Below are positions 51,975-61,135 of a stretch of 64,000 nt of DNA, piece by piece (the first letter of the stretch is position 1; the number at the start of each line of letters is the position of its first letter). The stretch covers positions 62,001-126,000 of the forward strand of contig CAVVQM010000010.1 of NCBI GenBank assembly GCA_963750395.1, read 5' to 3'. Source of the stretch: JADJPO01 sp963750395 (GTDB lineage Bacteria; Actinomycetota; Actinomycetes; Actinomycetales; Kineosporiaceae). A program made the translations under genes and the position numbers. The notes under the pieces are model-generated. The model did not search any database and was not told where the DNA came from. It saw only the letters and a program-made list of their open reading frames with translations.

Positions 51975-54033
51975 CCGCCACCGACCACCTCCGATCCCGC
52001 CGGCTCCGCCGCGAGCGGAACGCCCGCCCTCGAGATCACCGACCTCGAGGTCGACTTCCTGGTCCGGGGCATCCCGCGCCGGGTCCTGCGCGGCGTCTCG
52101 TTCTCGGTCGCCCCCGGGGAGTCCTTCGGGCTGGTCGGCGAGTCCGGCTGCGGCAAGTCGACCACCGCCTACGCCGCCCTCGGCCTGCTCGCGGAGAACG
52201 GCAGGATCAGCGGGGGACGGGCCAGGATCGCCGGGCACGAGGTGACCTCGATGGACTCCGCAGAGCTGCATGCGGGTCCGGCGCACCGACGTCTCGATGG
52301 TCTACCAGGACCCCGGCGCGGCCCTGAACCCGACGCTGAAGATCGGCACCCAGGTGGTCGAGGCCTTCACCATCCTGGGCATCGACAAGAAGGAGGCGCG
52401 CGAGCGGGCCTTCGAGGCGCTGCGCCGGGTGCACATCTCAGACCCGCGCAGCGTCCTGGACCGCTATCCGCACCAGCTCTCGGGCGGCATGCAGCAACGC
52501 GTCGTGATCGCCATGGCCCTGGCCGGCGACCCAAGCTGCTCGTCCTCGACGAACCGACGACCGGACTGGACGCCACCGTGGAGGCGGAGGTGCTCGACCT
52601 GGTCGAGTCACTGCGCGCGGACACCGGCGCCGCCGTCCTGCTGATCGCCCACAACCTCGGGGTGATCCGGCGGATCTGCGACCGGGTGGGGGTGATGTAC
52701 GCGGGTCAGGTGGTCGAGCAGGGCCGGGCCAGCGGAGGTGTTCGACTCCCCGGCGCACCCCTACACGCGTGGGCCTCCTGCGCTGTCTGCCACGGCACGG
52801 TGCCAGGAAGCACGACCGACGCCTGGACACCATCGCGGGCTTCCTGCCGCAGATCGGCGAGAAGCTGCCGGCGTGTGTGTTCGTCGATCGCTGCCCGATC
52901 GCCACGGACATCTGCCGTGACGAGGCGCCCGCCGCTGGTCGAGGTCGGGGGGCGGTACGCCCGCTGCCACCACACCGACCAGATCGACGAGATCCCCTCG
53001 ACGGAGTCGATGGGTTTCGCCGAGAGCGCGGTCGACCGCGTGGCGGATCCGATCCTGCAGCTGGAGGACGTCAACGTCACCTTCAGCCAGCAGGGCCGCA
53101 GCATCCACGCCCTGGTCGGGATCAACCTGGAGCTGTACCGCGGCGAGACCCTGGGTCTGGTCGGGGAATCGGGGTCGGGCAAGACCACGATGGCCAAGAC
53201 GATCCTCGGCGTCCAGGCGCCCGACGAGGGCAGCCGCGTCATCCTGGACGGCGAGGACGCTGGCCGGTTCGACGCGCAAGCGCCCCCAGACGGCCAGGCG
53301 AGCGATCCAGATCGTGTTCCAGAACCCCGACTCGGCGCTCAACCGCGCCCAGTCGGTGCGATCCATCCTGTCTCGCGCGCTGGCCAAGCTCGCCGGGGTG
53401 ACCGGGGCCAAGGCCGAGGACCGACTCGACAGCCTGCTCGGACACGTCCGGCTGACCCCACGCCATCTCGACCTCAAGCCCCGTCAGCTCTCCGGCGGCC
53501 TCAAGCAGCGGGTCGCGATCGGGCGGGCCTTCGCGGGCGAGCCACGGATCGTGGTCTGCGACGAACCGACCAGCGCGCTCGACGTCTCGGTCCAGGCCTC
53601 GATCCTCAACCTGCTCGCGGACCTGCAGCGGGACGAGAACTCGAGCTATGTCTTCATCTCGCACGACCTGGGTGTGGTCCGCTACCTGTCGGACCGGATC
53701 GCCGTCCTCTATCTCGGCCGGCTCATGGAGGTCGGACCGGCCGAGACGGTCTTCAGCGGACCGCATCACCCCTATACCGAGGCACTGCTGTCGGCGGTGC
53801 CGAGCGTCGACGGCGCACCCGAGAGCCGTATCCGGCTGGAGGGTGAGATACCCAGCGCCGCGGACCCGCCAGCAGGTTGTGTGTTCCACACCCGCTGTCC
53901 GCGGCGACTCGGCGACGTCTGCCACACCGACGTGCCGCCGCTGGTCGAGGTCGAGCCGGGCCACCAGATGGCCTGCCACATCCCGATCGAGGATCTGCGG
54001 CGGCTGCAGACCGACGACGTGCCGGCCGGATAG
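51971..54033 (+). pseudogene. Fused double ATP-binding subunit (DppD-DppF), frameshifted
   Basis: A GsiA-like protein of about 685 residues with two ABC ATPase domains and no stop between them. Domain one: GESGCGKST, LSGGMQQRV, VLDEPTTGLDA. Linker with the oligopeptide-transporter motif PACVFVDRCPIATDICR. Domain two: GESGSGKTT, LSGGLKQRV, VVCDEPTSALDVS, and a second Cys-rich tail CVFHTRCPRRLGDVCHTD. Six or so one-base insertions, near 52030, 52268, 52735, 52785, 52930 and 53265 (and a one-base deletion near 52532). Powers the importer above. Confidence 0.82.
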
Positions 54034-54043
54034 CGCTGCCGCC

Positions 54044-54862
54044 GTGCCTGTTCCAACCCAACCGGGACCGCCGGAACCCGCACACCCCGTGACCACGGGA
54101 CCGTCGCGACAGAACCAGTCGGTGCGCAAGGCCGTCGCCCTGCTGCGCGCCGCAGCCATGCAGCCTCGCGGCGCCTCGGTCTCGGCCCTGGCCCGCGCGG
54201 CGGGCCTGCCCCGCGCGACCGCGCTGCGCATGATCGAGTCGTTGATCGCCGAGCGTCTGCTGGCCCGCATCCCCGGCGATCGGATCGTGGTCGGTGCCGA
54301 GCTCTACCGCCTCGCCCGCGCCACCGACGTGACCGAACTCGTGGTGGACGCCGCGAGCGGCGTGCTGGAGCACCTGGTCGCGCAGACCCACGAGGCGGCG
54401 ACCCTGTCGGTCGTCCTGCCCGACGGAACCCCCGCCCTGGTCAAGCAGGTCGACGGACCGTACCTGCTCGGGATGAGCAACTGGGTGGGACGGCCGGTGC
54501 CGCTGCACGCCAGCAGCAGCGGCCGGGTGGTGCTGGCCCACTCCCGCCCCGACCGGATCGAGGCGGCGCTGCGGCTGCCGCTGCCGGCGCTCACCGCTCG
54601 CACGGTCACCGACCCGGCGGTCATGCGAGCGGAACTGGCACAGATCCGGATGCAGGGCTGGAGCATCGTCGAGGACGAGCTCGAGGTCGGGGTGACGTCG
54701 ATGTCCGCGGCGATCGTCGTGGACGGCGCCCTGTTCGGGTGCGTCAGCCTGTCCGGACCCACGGTGCGCCTCGGCGCCGACCGTCGCCGGCACATCCTGC
54801 CCGTCCTGCAGGCGGCCGCCGCGACCATCGTCACTCGGCTCAGCGCGACGGTCGGAGCTTGA
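54044..54862 (+). CDS. IclR-family transcriptional regulator
   Basis: 272 residues. N-terminal winged helix (VRKAVALLRAAAMQPRGASV, then ARAAGLPRATALRMIESL) and a C-terminal effector domain (ATLSVVLPDGTPALVKQVDG, MSNWVGRPVPLHASSSGRVV). IclR regulators usually control catabolic and transport genes; being last in the importer operon it probably senses the imported compound or its product. Starts at GTG 54044 or GTG 54089. The end overlaps the convergent ClC gene by 23 bp. Confidence 0.88.
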   Translation: MPVPTQPGPPEPAHPVTTGPSRQNQSVRKAVALLRAAAMQPRGASVSALARAAGLPRATALRMIESLIAERLLARIPGDRIVVGAELYRLARATDVTELVVDAASGVLEHLVAQTHEAATLSVVLPDGTPALVKQVDGPYLLGMSNWVGRPVPLHASSSGRVVLAHSRPDRIEAALRLPLPALTARTVTDPAVMRAELAQIRMQGWSIVEDELEVGVTSMSAAIVVDGALFGCVSLSGPTVRLGADRRRHILPVLQAAAATIVTRLSATVGA

Positions 54863-56603
54863 TCAGAGCGTCCCGATAGGTGATCCAGCCGACCGGTTCG
54901 CGCTGCCCGTCCGAGAACACGGGGATCGCCCCGCAGCCGGTGACGTTGAGCGCGTGCACGGCGCCGTCCAGGCTGTCCTCGGCGCGCAGCCTGGCCGGGA
55001 GTTCGGTGATGATGGCCGCGCGTTCGGCGTCCTCGTGCCCGTCGGCCAACGCCTCCGCAACGGCCCGCGCGTTGAGGATGCCGACGAAACCGCCCTTGTC
55101 GTCGGTGACGGGCAGCACGCCGTACGCGGCCTGGGACAGCGCGGCGGCCGCCTCTGTGAGTGAGCTCGAGGCGAGGATCGCCGGGGGCATCGGCTGCATC
55201 ACGGTGTGGACCGCAGCGCCTCCGGCGGTCGGTGTCGGGCTCGTCCCCCGCGTGATGTCGATACCGCGTCGGCGCAGCTTGAGGGTGTAGATCGAGTCGT
55301 GGCTCAAACGGTGGCTGACCGCCGTGGCCAGCACGATCGCCGCCATCAGCGGGAGGATGATCGAGTACTCGTCGGTCAGTTCGAACATGATGATCACGGC
55401 GGTGATCGGCGCCCGGGCGGCGCCGGCGAACACCGCACCCATCCCGATCAGCCCGTAGGCACCGACCGGACCGGCCACCTGCGGCCATACGGCGTTGGCG
55501 GCGATACCGAACGCCGAGCCGAGCATGGCGCCGATGAACAGGCTGGGGGCGAACACTCCCCCCGAGCCTCCGATCCCGATCGTCAGTGAGGTCGCGATCA
55601 TCTTGCCCACCAGCAGGATCAGCAGGAAGGCGATCGCATATCGGCCGTCGACCGCGTCGGCGAGCACCGGGTAACCCACGCCGTACATCTGCGGCAGCAC
55701 GAGCAGCACCAGCCCGAGCAGCAGCCCGCCGACCGCCGGCCGGGCCCATTCCGGGCCCCGCCACAGCGCGTCGCAGCCGTCCTCGATCAGGTACAGCACC
55801 CGGGTGAACAGCACGCCCACCGCACCGGCCACGACGCCGAGGACGGCGTACAGCACGTACTCGCCGGGGTCGCGCACGGTGAAGGCCGGCAGGATCAGGA
55901 ACGGGACGTCGCCGAAGGCGGCCCGGCCCAGCGCCCCGGCCACCACGGCCGAGATGACCACCATCCCGAAGGACCCGGCGGCGAAGTCAAGGAGGATGAT
56001 CTCCAACGCGAAGAACACCCCGGCCAGGGGGGCGTTGAAGGTGGCCGCGATGCCGGCGGCGGCACCGCAGGCGACGAACACCCGCATCCTCGACTCCGGG
56101 ACCCGGATGATCCGGCCGACCGTCGAACCCAGGGCCGAACCGATCTGCACGATCGGCCCCTCCCGCCCCACCGAGCCCCCGCCGCCGATGCACAGGGCCG
56201 AGGCGAGGGCCTTGACCAGCGCGACCTGCGGGGCGATCCGCCCCCCGCGGTGGGCCACGGCCAGCATCACCTCGGGAACACCGTGCCCGCGGGCCTCGCG
56301 GGCGAAGAAGTAGACCAGTGGGCCGTAGACGATCCCGGCCGCGACCGGGGCGAGGAGCACGAAGTAGCGCCCGAGACCGGGCAGGTGGGGGTTGGCCGCT
56401 CCGGCGACGGCCGCGTAGTCCTCATGGCCCGACAGCAGCACGGTGAACGTCGTGATGAGCCATCGGAACAGGACGGCGAAGGCGGCCGCGCCGACGCCGA
56501 TCAGCAGCGCGACGGTGAACATCCCGGCGGCCGAGGAGCGTAGCCGCACACCCCAGCGCAGCGTCGTCTCGGTCGGGACGAGCCTGTTCCACGCGGATGA
56601 CAT
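54840..56603 (-). CDS. ClC-family chloride channel/transporter with CBS domains
   Basis: 587 residues. ClC membrane domain with the selectivity signatures GGGGSVGREGPIVQIGSALG and GIGGSGGVFAPSLFIGAMLG; GSGGVFAP carries Gly-x-Phe-x-Pro. The position equivalent to the proton glutamate appears as GREGP, so a Cl/H antiporter is likely. Two CBS domains at the C-terminus (VMQPMPPAILASSSLTEAAA, and RLRAEDSLDGAVHALNVTGC). Starts at ATG 56603; the longer frame is MarR gene sequence. Divergent from a MarR gene with shared palindromes. Confidence 0.9.
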   Translation of the reverse strand: MSSAWNRLVPTETTLRWGVRLRSSAAGMFTVALLIGVGAAAFAVLFRWLITTFTVLLSGHEDYAAVAGAANPHLPGLGRYFVLLAPVAAGIVYGPLVYFFAREARGHGVPEVMLAVAHRGGRIAPQVALVKALASALCIGGGGSVGREGPIVQIGSALGSTVGRIIRVPESRMRVFVACGAAAGIAATFNAPLAGVFFALEIILLDFAAGSFGMVVISAVVAGALGRAAFGDVPFLILPAFTVRDPGEYVLYAVLGVVAGAVGVLFTRVLYLIEDGCDALWRGPEWARPAVGGLLLGLVLLVLPQMYGVGYPVLADAVDGRYAIAFLLILLVGKMIATSLTIGIGGSGGVFAPSLFIGAMLGSAFGIAANAVWPQVAGPVGAYGLIGMGAVFAGAARAPITAVIIMFELTDEYSIILPLMAAIVLATAVSHRLSHDSIYTLKLRRRGIDITRGTSPTPTAGGAAVHTVMQPMPPAILASSSLTEAAAALSQAAYGVLPVTDDKGGFVGILNARAVAEALADGHEDAERAAIITELPARLRAEDSLDGAVHALNVTGCGAIPVFSDGQREPVGWITYRDALIKLRPSR

Positions 56604-56629
56604 CCATGCATTATGCAATGATTGCTCCA
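56603..56629. promoter_or_regulatory. Divergent ClC/MarR control region with two overlapping palindromes
   Basis: TGCATTATGCA (56607-56617) and GCAATGATTGC (56615-56625) are both perfect 5-1-5 palindromes sharing three bases. Leftward CATAAT (56615-56610) lies six bases before the ClC ATG; rightward AATGAT (56617-56622) lies six bases before the marR ATG. Both transcripts would be leaderless and each -10 overlaps one palindrome, so bound MarR would shut both. Confidence 0.7.
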
Positions 56630-57108
56630 TGCAAGGGACGGGTCGCGAGCCGGAGGATCTCGTGAGCGCCCTGCTCATCGCCTCGCGGGTCCTGGTGGGC
56701 GTCTCCGCCCGCTCCCTGGCGGCGGCCGAAGACACCGTGACGACCACGCAGTTCCGCACCCTCATCGTCCTGCACGCGCACGGCCCGGTGCGCCTGACCG
56801 AGTTGGCCGATCGGCTCGGCGTGAACGCCTCCACCGCCCAACGATCGGTCGACCGGTTGGTGGGCTCGGCCCTGGTGGACCGCCGGGAGAACGCGGCCGA
56901 TCGACGAGAGGTCACGATCAGTCTCACCCGCGAGGGGGCGCGCCTCGTCCGCGAGGTGAGCGACCGGCGGCGGGCCGCGATCGGCGAGATCGTCGAGCAG
57001 ATGCCCGCCGTCCGGCGGCGTGCCCTGATCGAGGCGCTGGAGGCCTTCGCGGCGGCCGCCGACGAACCGCGGGACGGCGTGGACGACGCCAGCCGGCTGG
57101 GCTGGTGA
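56629..57108 (+). CDS. MarR-family transcriptional regulator
   Basis: 159 residues: DLVSALLIASRVLVGVSARS, winged helix VRLTELADRLGVNASTAQRS, wing LVDRRENAADRREVTISLTR and a dimer helix. Probably represses itself and the ClC gene through the short palindromes between them. Effector unknown. Its stop is one base from the convergent MttB-family gene stop. Confidence 0.92.
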   Translation: MQGTGREPEDLVSALLIASRVLVGVSARSLAAAEDTVTTTQFRTLIVLHAHGPVRLTELADRLGVNASTAQRSVDRLVGSALVDRRENAADRREVTISLTREGARLVREVSDRRRAAIGEIVEQMPAVRRRALIEALEAFAAAADEPRDGVDDASRLGW

Positions 57109-57109
57109 G

Positions 57110-58573
57110 TCAGTCACCCAACTCGGCCCGCCGCCGCACCACGAACTCCGCCAACTCGGCGCGGATCCCCTCGTCCATGAACGGGCGGGTGTAGCCCTCG
57201 ATCGCGGAGCGCCAGATCTCGCCCGCACGCGTCGCGGCGTCCCGCGAGCCCTTGGCGACCCAGCGTTCGTAGTTCTCGGTGGAGGAGACCAGCGGCCGGT
57301 AGAAGCAGGTCCGGAACCGGGTCATCGTGTGCTCGGCACCGAGGAAGTGGCCCCCGTGACGTACCTCGTCGTGAGCCTCGAAGGCGAGGGCCTGCTCGTC
57401 GACCACCAACGGGGTGAACTGCTCGCGCAGCACCCGCAGCGCCTCGATGTCGACCACCAGCTTCTCGGGGCAGCTGACCAGACCCGACTCGAGCCAGCCG
57501 GCCGCCTGTACCACGAGGTTGGCCCCCGCCAGGAACGCCGCCTGCAGGGTGTTGAAGGATTCCTGGGCTGCCTGGGCGTCCACGGTCTGGCTCGAGGTGA
57601 GGCCGCCGCCCCCGGCACGCCACGGCAGCCGGTACCGGCGGGCGATCTGGCCGGAGGCGTACAGCCCCTTGGCCGACTCGGGTCCACCGAACGCCGGTGA
57701 ACCGGACTGCATGTCGATGGTGGACAGGAACGAGCCCATCACCGCCGGCGTGCCGGGCCGGACCAGTTGGATCAGTGCGATACCGGCCAGTGCCTCGGCG
57801 GTCTGCTGGGCCAACGCCGCCACGGTGCTGACCGGAGCCATGGCGCCCATCAGCAGGAACGGTGTGACCACCACGGCCTGACCGGTCTCGGCATAGACCA
57901 GCAGCGCCTCCAGCATCCGCTCGTCGTAGCGCAGCGGTGAGTTGACGTTGACGATCGACATGATCGAACAGGCCGGTCGGCCCTCGTCGTCCGGCGGGAC
58001 CGCGAGCGGCCTGTGGCCGAAGGCGATCTCGGCCATCCGCACGCCGTCCCAGGCGTTCGCGGTCGACAGTGCCGAGGTGAACACCGGCTTGTCGGTCAGC
58101 GTGAACGCTGCCTGCAGCATGTCGAGGTGACGGGAGTCCAGGGGCCGGTCATTGGCCTCGATCATCGGCATCGTCGGGATGTCGAGCTGGTCGAAGTGCT
58201 GGGTGAGCTTGGCGAACAACTCGAAGTCGGCCAGGGTGCCGTCCCGTCGCTCGTCACCGATCCGGACGAACGGCGGGCCCGACACGGGTGTGAAGACCAT
58301 GTGGTCGCCACCCAGGATCACCGAGTGCTCCGGATTGCGGGCGCGCAGGTGGAACTCGCTGGGCGCCAGCGCGATCTGGCGCATGACGAAGTCGGGATCG
58401 AGGTGGACGACGTCGCCGTCCACCCGCTGGCCGGCGGCCGCGAACAGCTCCAGCGCCCGCGGATGGTCGAACTGGATGCCGATCTCGGCGGCGATGCGCT
58501 GCCACCCGCGCTCGATGGTCTCCAGGTCGCTCGCCGAGAGGATCTCGTAGTGCGGCATCAGGTTGCGGAACAT
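57110..58573 (-). CDS. MttB-family (non-pyrrolysine) methylamine or betaine methyltransferase
   Basis: 487 residues with the MttB superfamily TIM barrel: SDLETIERGWQRIAAEIGIQ, DGDVVHLDPDFVMRQIALAP, MVFTPVSGPPFV, NVNSPLRYDERMLEALLVYA and FLAGANLVVQAAGWLESGL. No in-frame TAG occurs, so it is of the non-pyrrolysine branch, which in studied members demethylates glycine betaine, proline betaine or carnitine onto a corrinoid protein. No corrinoid protein gene is in the window. The ATG at 58573 has AAGAGGTGAG upstream. It follows the DMGDH-like gene on one operon. Confidence 0.85.
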   Translation of the reverse strand: MFRNLMPHYEILSASDLETIERGWQRIAAEIGIQFDHPRALELFAAAGQRVDGDVVHLDPDFVMRQIALAPSEFHLRARNPEHSVILGGDHMVFTPVSGPPFVRIGDERRDGTLADFELFAKLTQHFDQLDIPTMPMIEANDRPLDSRHLDMLQAAFTLTDKPVFTSALSTANAWDGVRMAEIAFGHRPLAVPPDDEGRPACSIMSIVNVNSPLRYDERMLEALLVYAETGQAVVVTPFLLMGAMAPVSTVAALAQQTAEALAGIALIQLVRPGTPAVMGSFLSTIDMQSGSPAFGGPESAKGLYASGQIARRYRLPWRAGGGGLTSSQTVDAQAAQESFNTLQAAFLAGANLVVQAAGWLESGLVSCPEKLVVDIEALRVLREQFTPLVVDEQALAFEAHDEVRHGGHFLGAEHTMTRFRTCFYRPLVSSTENYERWVAKGSRDAATRAGEIWRSAIEGYTRPFMDEGIRAELAEFVVRRRAELGD

Positions 58574-58590
58574 GCCAACTCACCTCTTCA

Positions 58591-61135
58591 TCAGCCCACC
58601 CACGGCCTGCGTGGACGCAGGCCGTCGGGGTCGTACGGACTGTCCTGGATCACCTCGGCCGCGACCCGCCGGCCGAGGACGGTGACCTCGACGCCGACGC
58701 CGGGCAGGGCATGGCGGCGGTCGAGATAGGCCAGTGCCAGGTTGGCGCCGACGCTGTGCCCGTACCCACCGGAGGTCACGAAGCCGATCCTCCGGCCGGC
58801 GTCCCAGACCGGTTCGTAGGGCGCGGCATCCGCCGCGTCGCGGGCGCGTGGATCCGCCTCCGCCAGGCGCAGGGTGACCAGCTGCTGCGCGGGTGGGGCG
58901 TCACGTTCGCGCAGCGCGGCGTCGCGTCCGACGAAGGCGGCGTCCTTGTCGTGGGCCACGAAGGCGCCCAGCCCGTTCATCGCCGGGGTGTAGGCCCAGG
59001 TGAACTCGCGTGACCAGATGCCGTAGGACTTCTCCAGTCGCAGCGAGTCCAGGGCGCGGTAGCCGATGTCGAGCCCATCGAACGGGACGGCGGCCTCGCG
59101 CAGCGTGCGGTAGAGACCGGTCAGCTGGCTCGCGGGAACGTTGAGCTCGTACCCCAGTTCGCCGGTGACCGACAGTCTGGCCACCCGGGCCCGGTGCAGC
59201 CCGACGTCCACCGGGCGGGCACCGAACAACCGCAGCGCGCCGGGCGTGACGTCGTCCGCGGTCACCGAGGCCAGCAGCGCGCCGCGAGGCGGGTCCGTTG
59301 AGCGAGATCCCGGCCACCTCGTCGGAGATGTCCCGCAGCCGGACACCCTGGCCGTCGAGCGAGGCCAGGCTCGCCTCGAAGTGGCGCAGGTGCCACTCCC
59401 GCAGGTGGTACGAACCCATCAGCCAGTACTCCTGCGGTGCCCAGCACGTCACCGTGAGGTCTCCCAGCAGGCGCCCCGACGGCGCGAGCATCGGCGCCAG
59501 CCGCAGCCGCCCCGGGCCGGGCAGCTCGCAGGCGAGCAGACGGTCCAGCCAGTCCCGGGCGCCGGGACCGCGCACCTCGTACCGTGCGAACGCGGTGGTG
59601 TCGAGCAGGCCGACACGCTCCCGGACGGCGCCCACCTCCCGATCGATGATGTCGAAGGTGTTGCCGCGCCGCAGGGTGGGCGTCTCGGTGAACAGCGCCG
59701 GATCCCCCGAGGGGTGGTCGGCCTCGGTGACGAGGTAGAGCGGGATCTCCAGTCCCCAGGAGGTGCCCCAGCGGGCACCCTTCGCGTCCAGGTCGGCGTG
59801 GATCGCCGAGGTCTTCACGGGCCGACCCGCCGGGAGCTGTTCGTTGGGGTAGGTCATCACGAACCGGCGTGAGTAGAACTGACCGGTGGTGGCCTGCAGG
59901 TAACCCCGGGCGGCGGCGAACGCGCCGTATCGGGCGACGTCCATCCCGAACACGTCCCGCTCGGGCTCACCGGTGACCATCCATTCGGCCAGGGCCAGGC
60001 CGACGCCCCCGCCCTGGCTGAAGCCGGCCATCACCCCGCACGCCGTCCAGTAGCCCGGCGCGGAGCGCACCGGACCGACCAGCGGGTTGCCGTCCGGGGT
60101 GAAGGTGAAGGCCCCGTTGACCCAGCGCCGGATCCCGGCGTCGGCCAGGCACGGGTAGCGGGCGAACCCGACGGCCAGTTGCTCGCTGATCCGGTCGACG
60201 TCCGGCCGGATCAGCTCGAAGCCGTAGTCCCAGGGCACCCCGTCGGTGTTCCAGTGCCGTGGGGTGAGCTCGTAGACGCCGAGCAGCATCCCGGCACCCT
60301 CCTGGCGGGCGTAGGTGAAACCCTCCAGGTCCACGGTCATCGGCGGTTCGGCGGTCAGCGCCTCGACCTCCGGCAGGGCCTCGGTGACCAGATAGTGGTG
60401 CTCCATCGGGGTGACCGGCAGGTCGATCCCGGCCATCCGGCCGACCTGGCGTGCCCACAACCCGGCAGCGTTCACCACGTGCTCGCACCGCACCGTGCCC
60501 TGTTCGGTGACCACGTCCCAGCCGCCGCCGGCGGTTCCCGGTCGCGGCCGGAGGGCGAGAACCCGGTTGTGCAACACGATCTGCGCGCCGCGGGCCCGGG
60601 CCGCCGCCGCGTAGGCGTAGGTGGTGCCCGAGGCGTCGAGATGGCCCTCGATGGAGTCGAACAACGCGCCTCGCACGCCCGAGACGTCCATGATCGGGCA
60701 GAGCGCCTCGACCTCCTCGGGGCCCACCAGACGGACCGTCTCGATCCCGATGGTCTGGTAGACCGCCCACTGCGCCTGCAGCCACTCCCAGCGCTCGTCG
60801 CTGCTCGCGATGCTGAGACCGCCCGGCTGATGGAGCCCGCACGACAGGCCGGTCTCGGCCTCCAACTCGCCGTAGAGCCCGATCGTGTACGCCTGCAGCG
60901 CAGCGACATTGGGGTCGGCGTTGAGGGCGTGGAACCCGGCCGCCGCGTGCCAGGTCGACCCGGCGGTGAGTTCGGACCGCTCGATGAGGACGACGTCGCT
61001 CCACCCGAGCCTGGCCAGGTGATACACCACGCTGACCCCGACGACGCCGCCGCCGATGACGACGACCCGGTAGCTGTCCCTGATGGCCGGACTCCGCTCG
61101 CTCGAGGCGGGTGCGCGGCGTTGGTCGCCGGTCAA
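58591..61135 (-). CDS. Dimethylglycine/sarcosine dehydrogenase-type flavoprotein with GcvT domain, one frameshift
   Basis: About 847 residues if joined. N-terminal FAD oxidoreductase (VVVIGGGVVGVSVVYHLARL; STWHAAAG with the His that carries covalent FAD in this family), then a GcvT-type folate-binding domain (LDRLLACELPGPGRLRLAPM; GYELNVPASQLTGLYRTL; GIWSREFTWAY) and its C-terminal domain. It should demethylate an N-methylated glycine, passing C1 to tetrahydrofolate. A one-base insertion near 59293 breaks the LNGPASR to ALLASV junction. The start overlaps the next FAD gene (61132). Confidence 0.88.

Noticed and set aside
57110..58573. Pyrrolysine-type MttB
   Set aside because: The frame has no internal TAG, and no pyrrolysine genes are seen; it belongs to the non-pyrrolysine branch.
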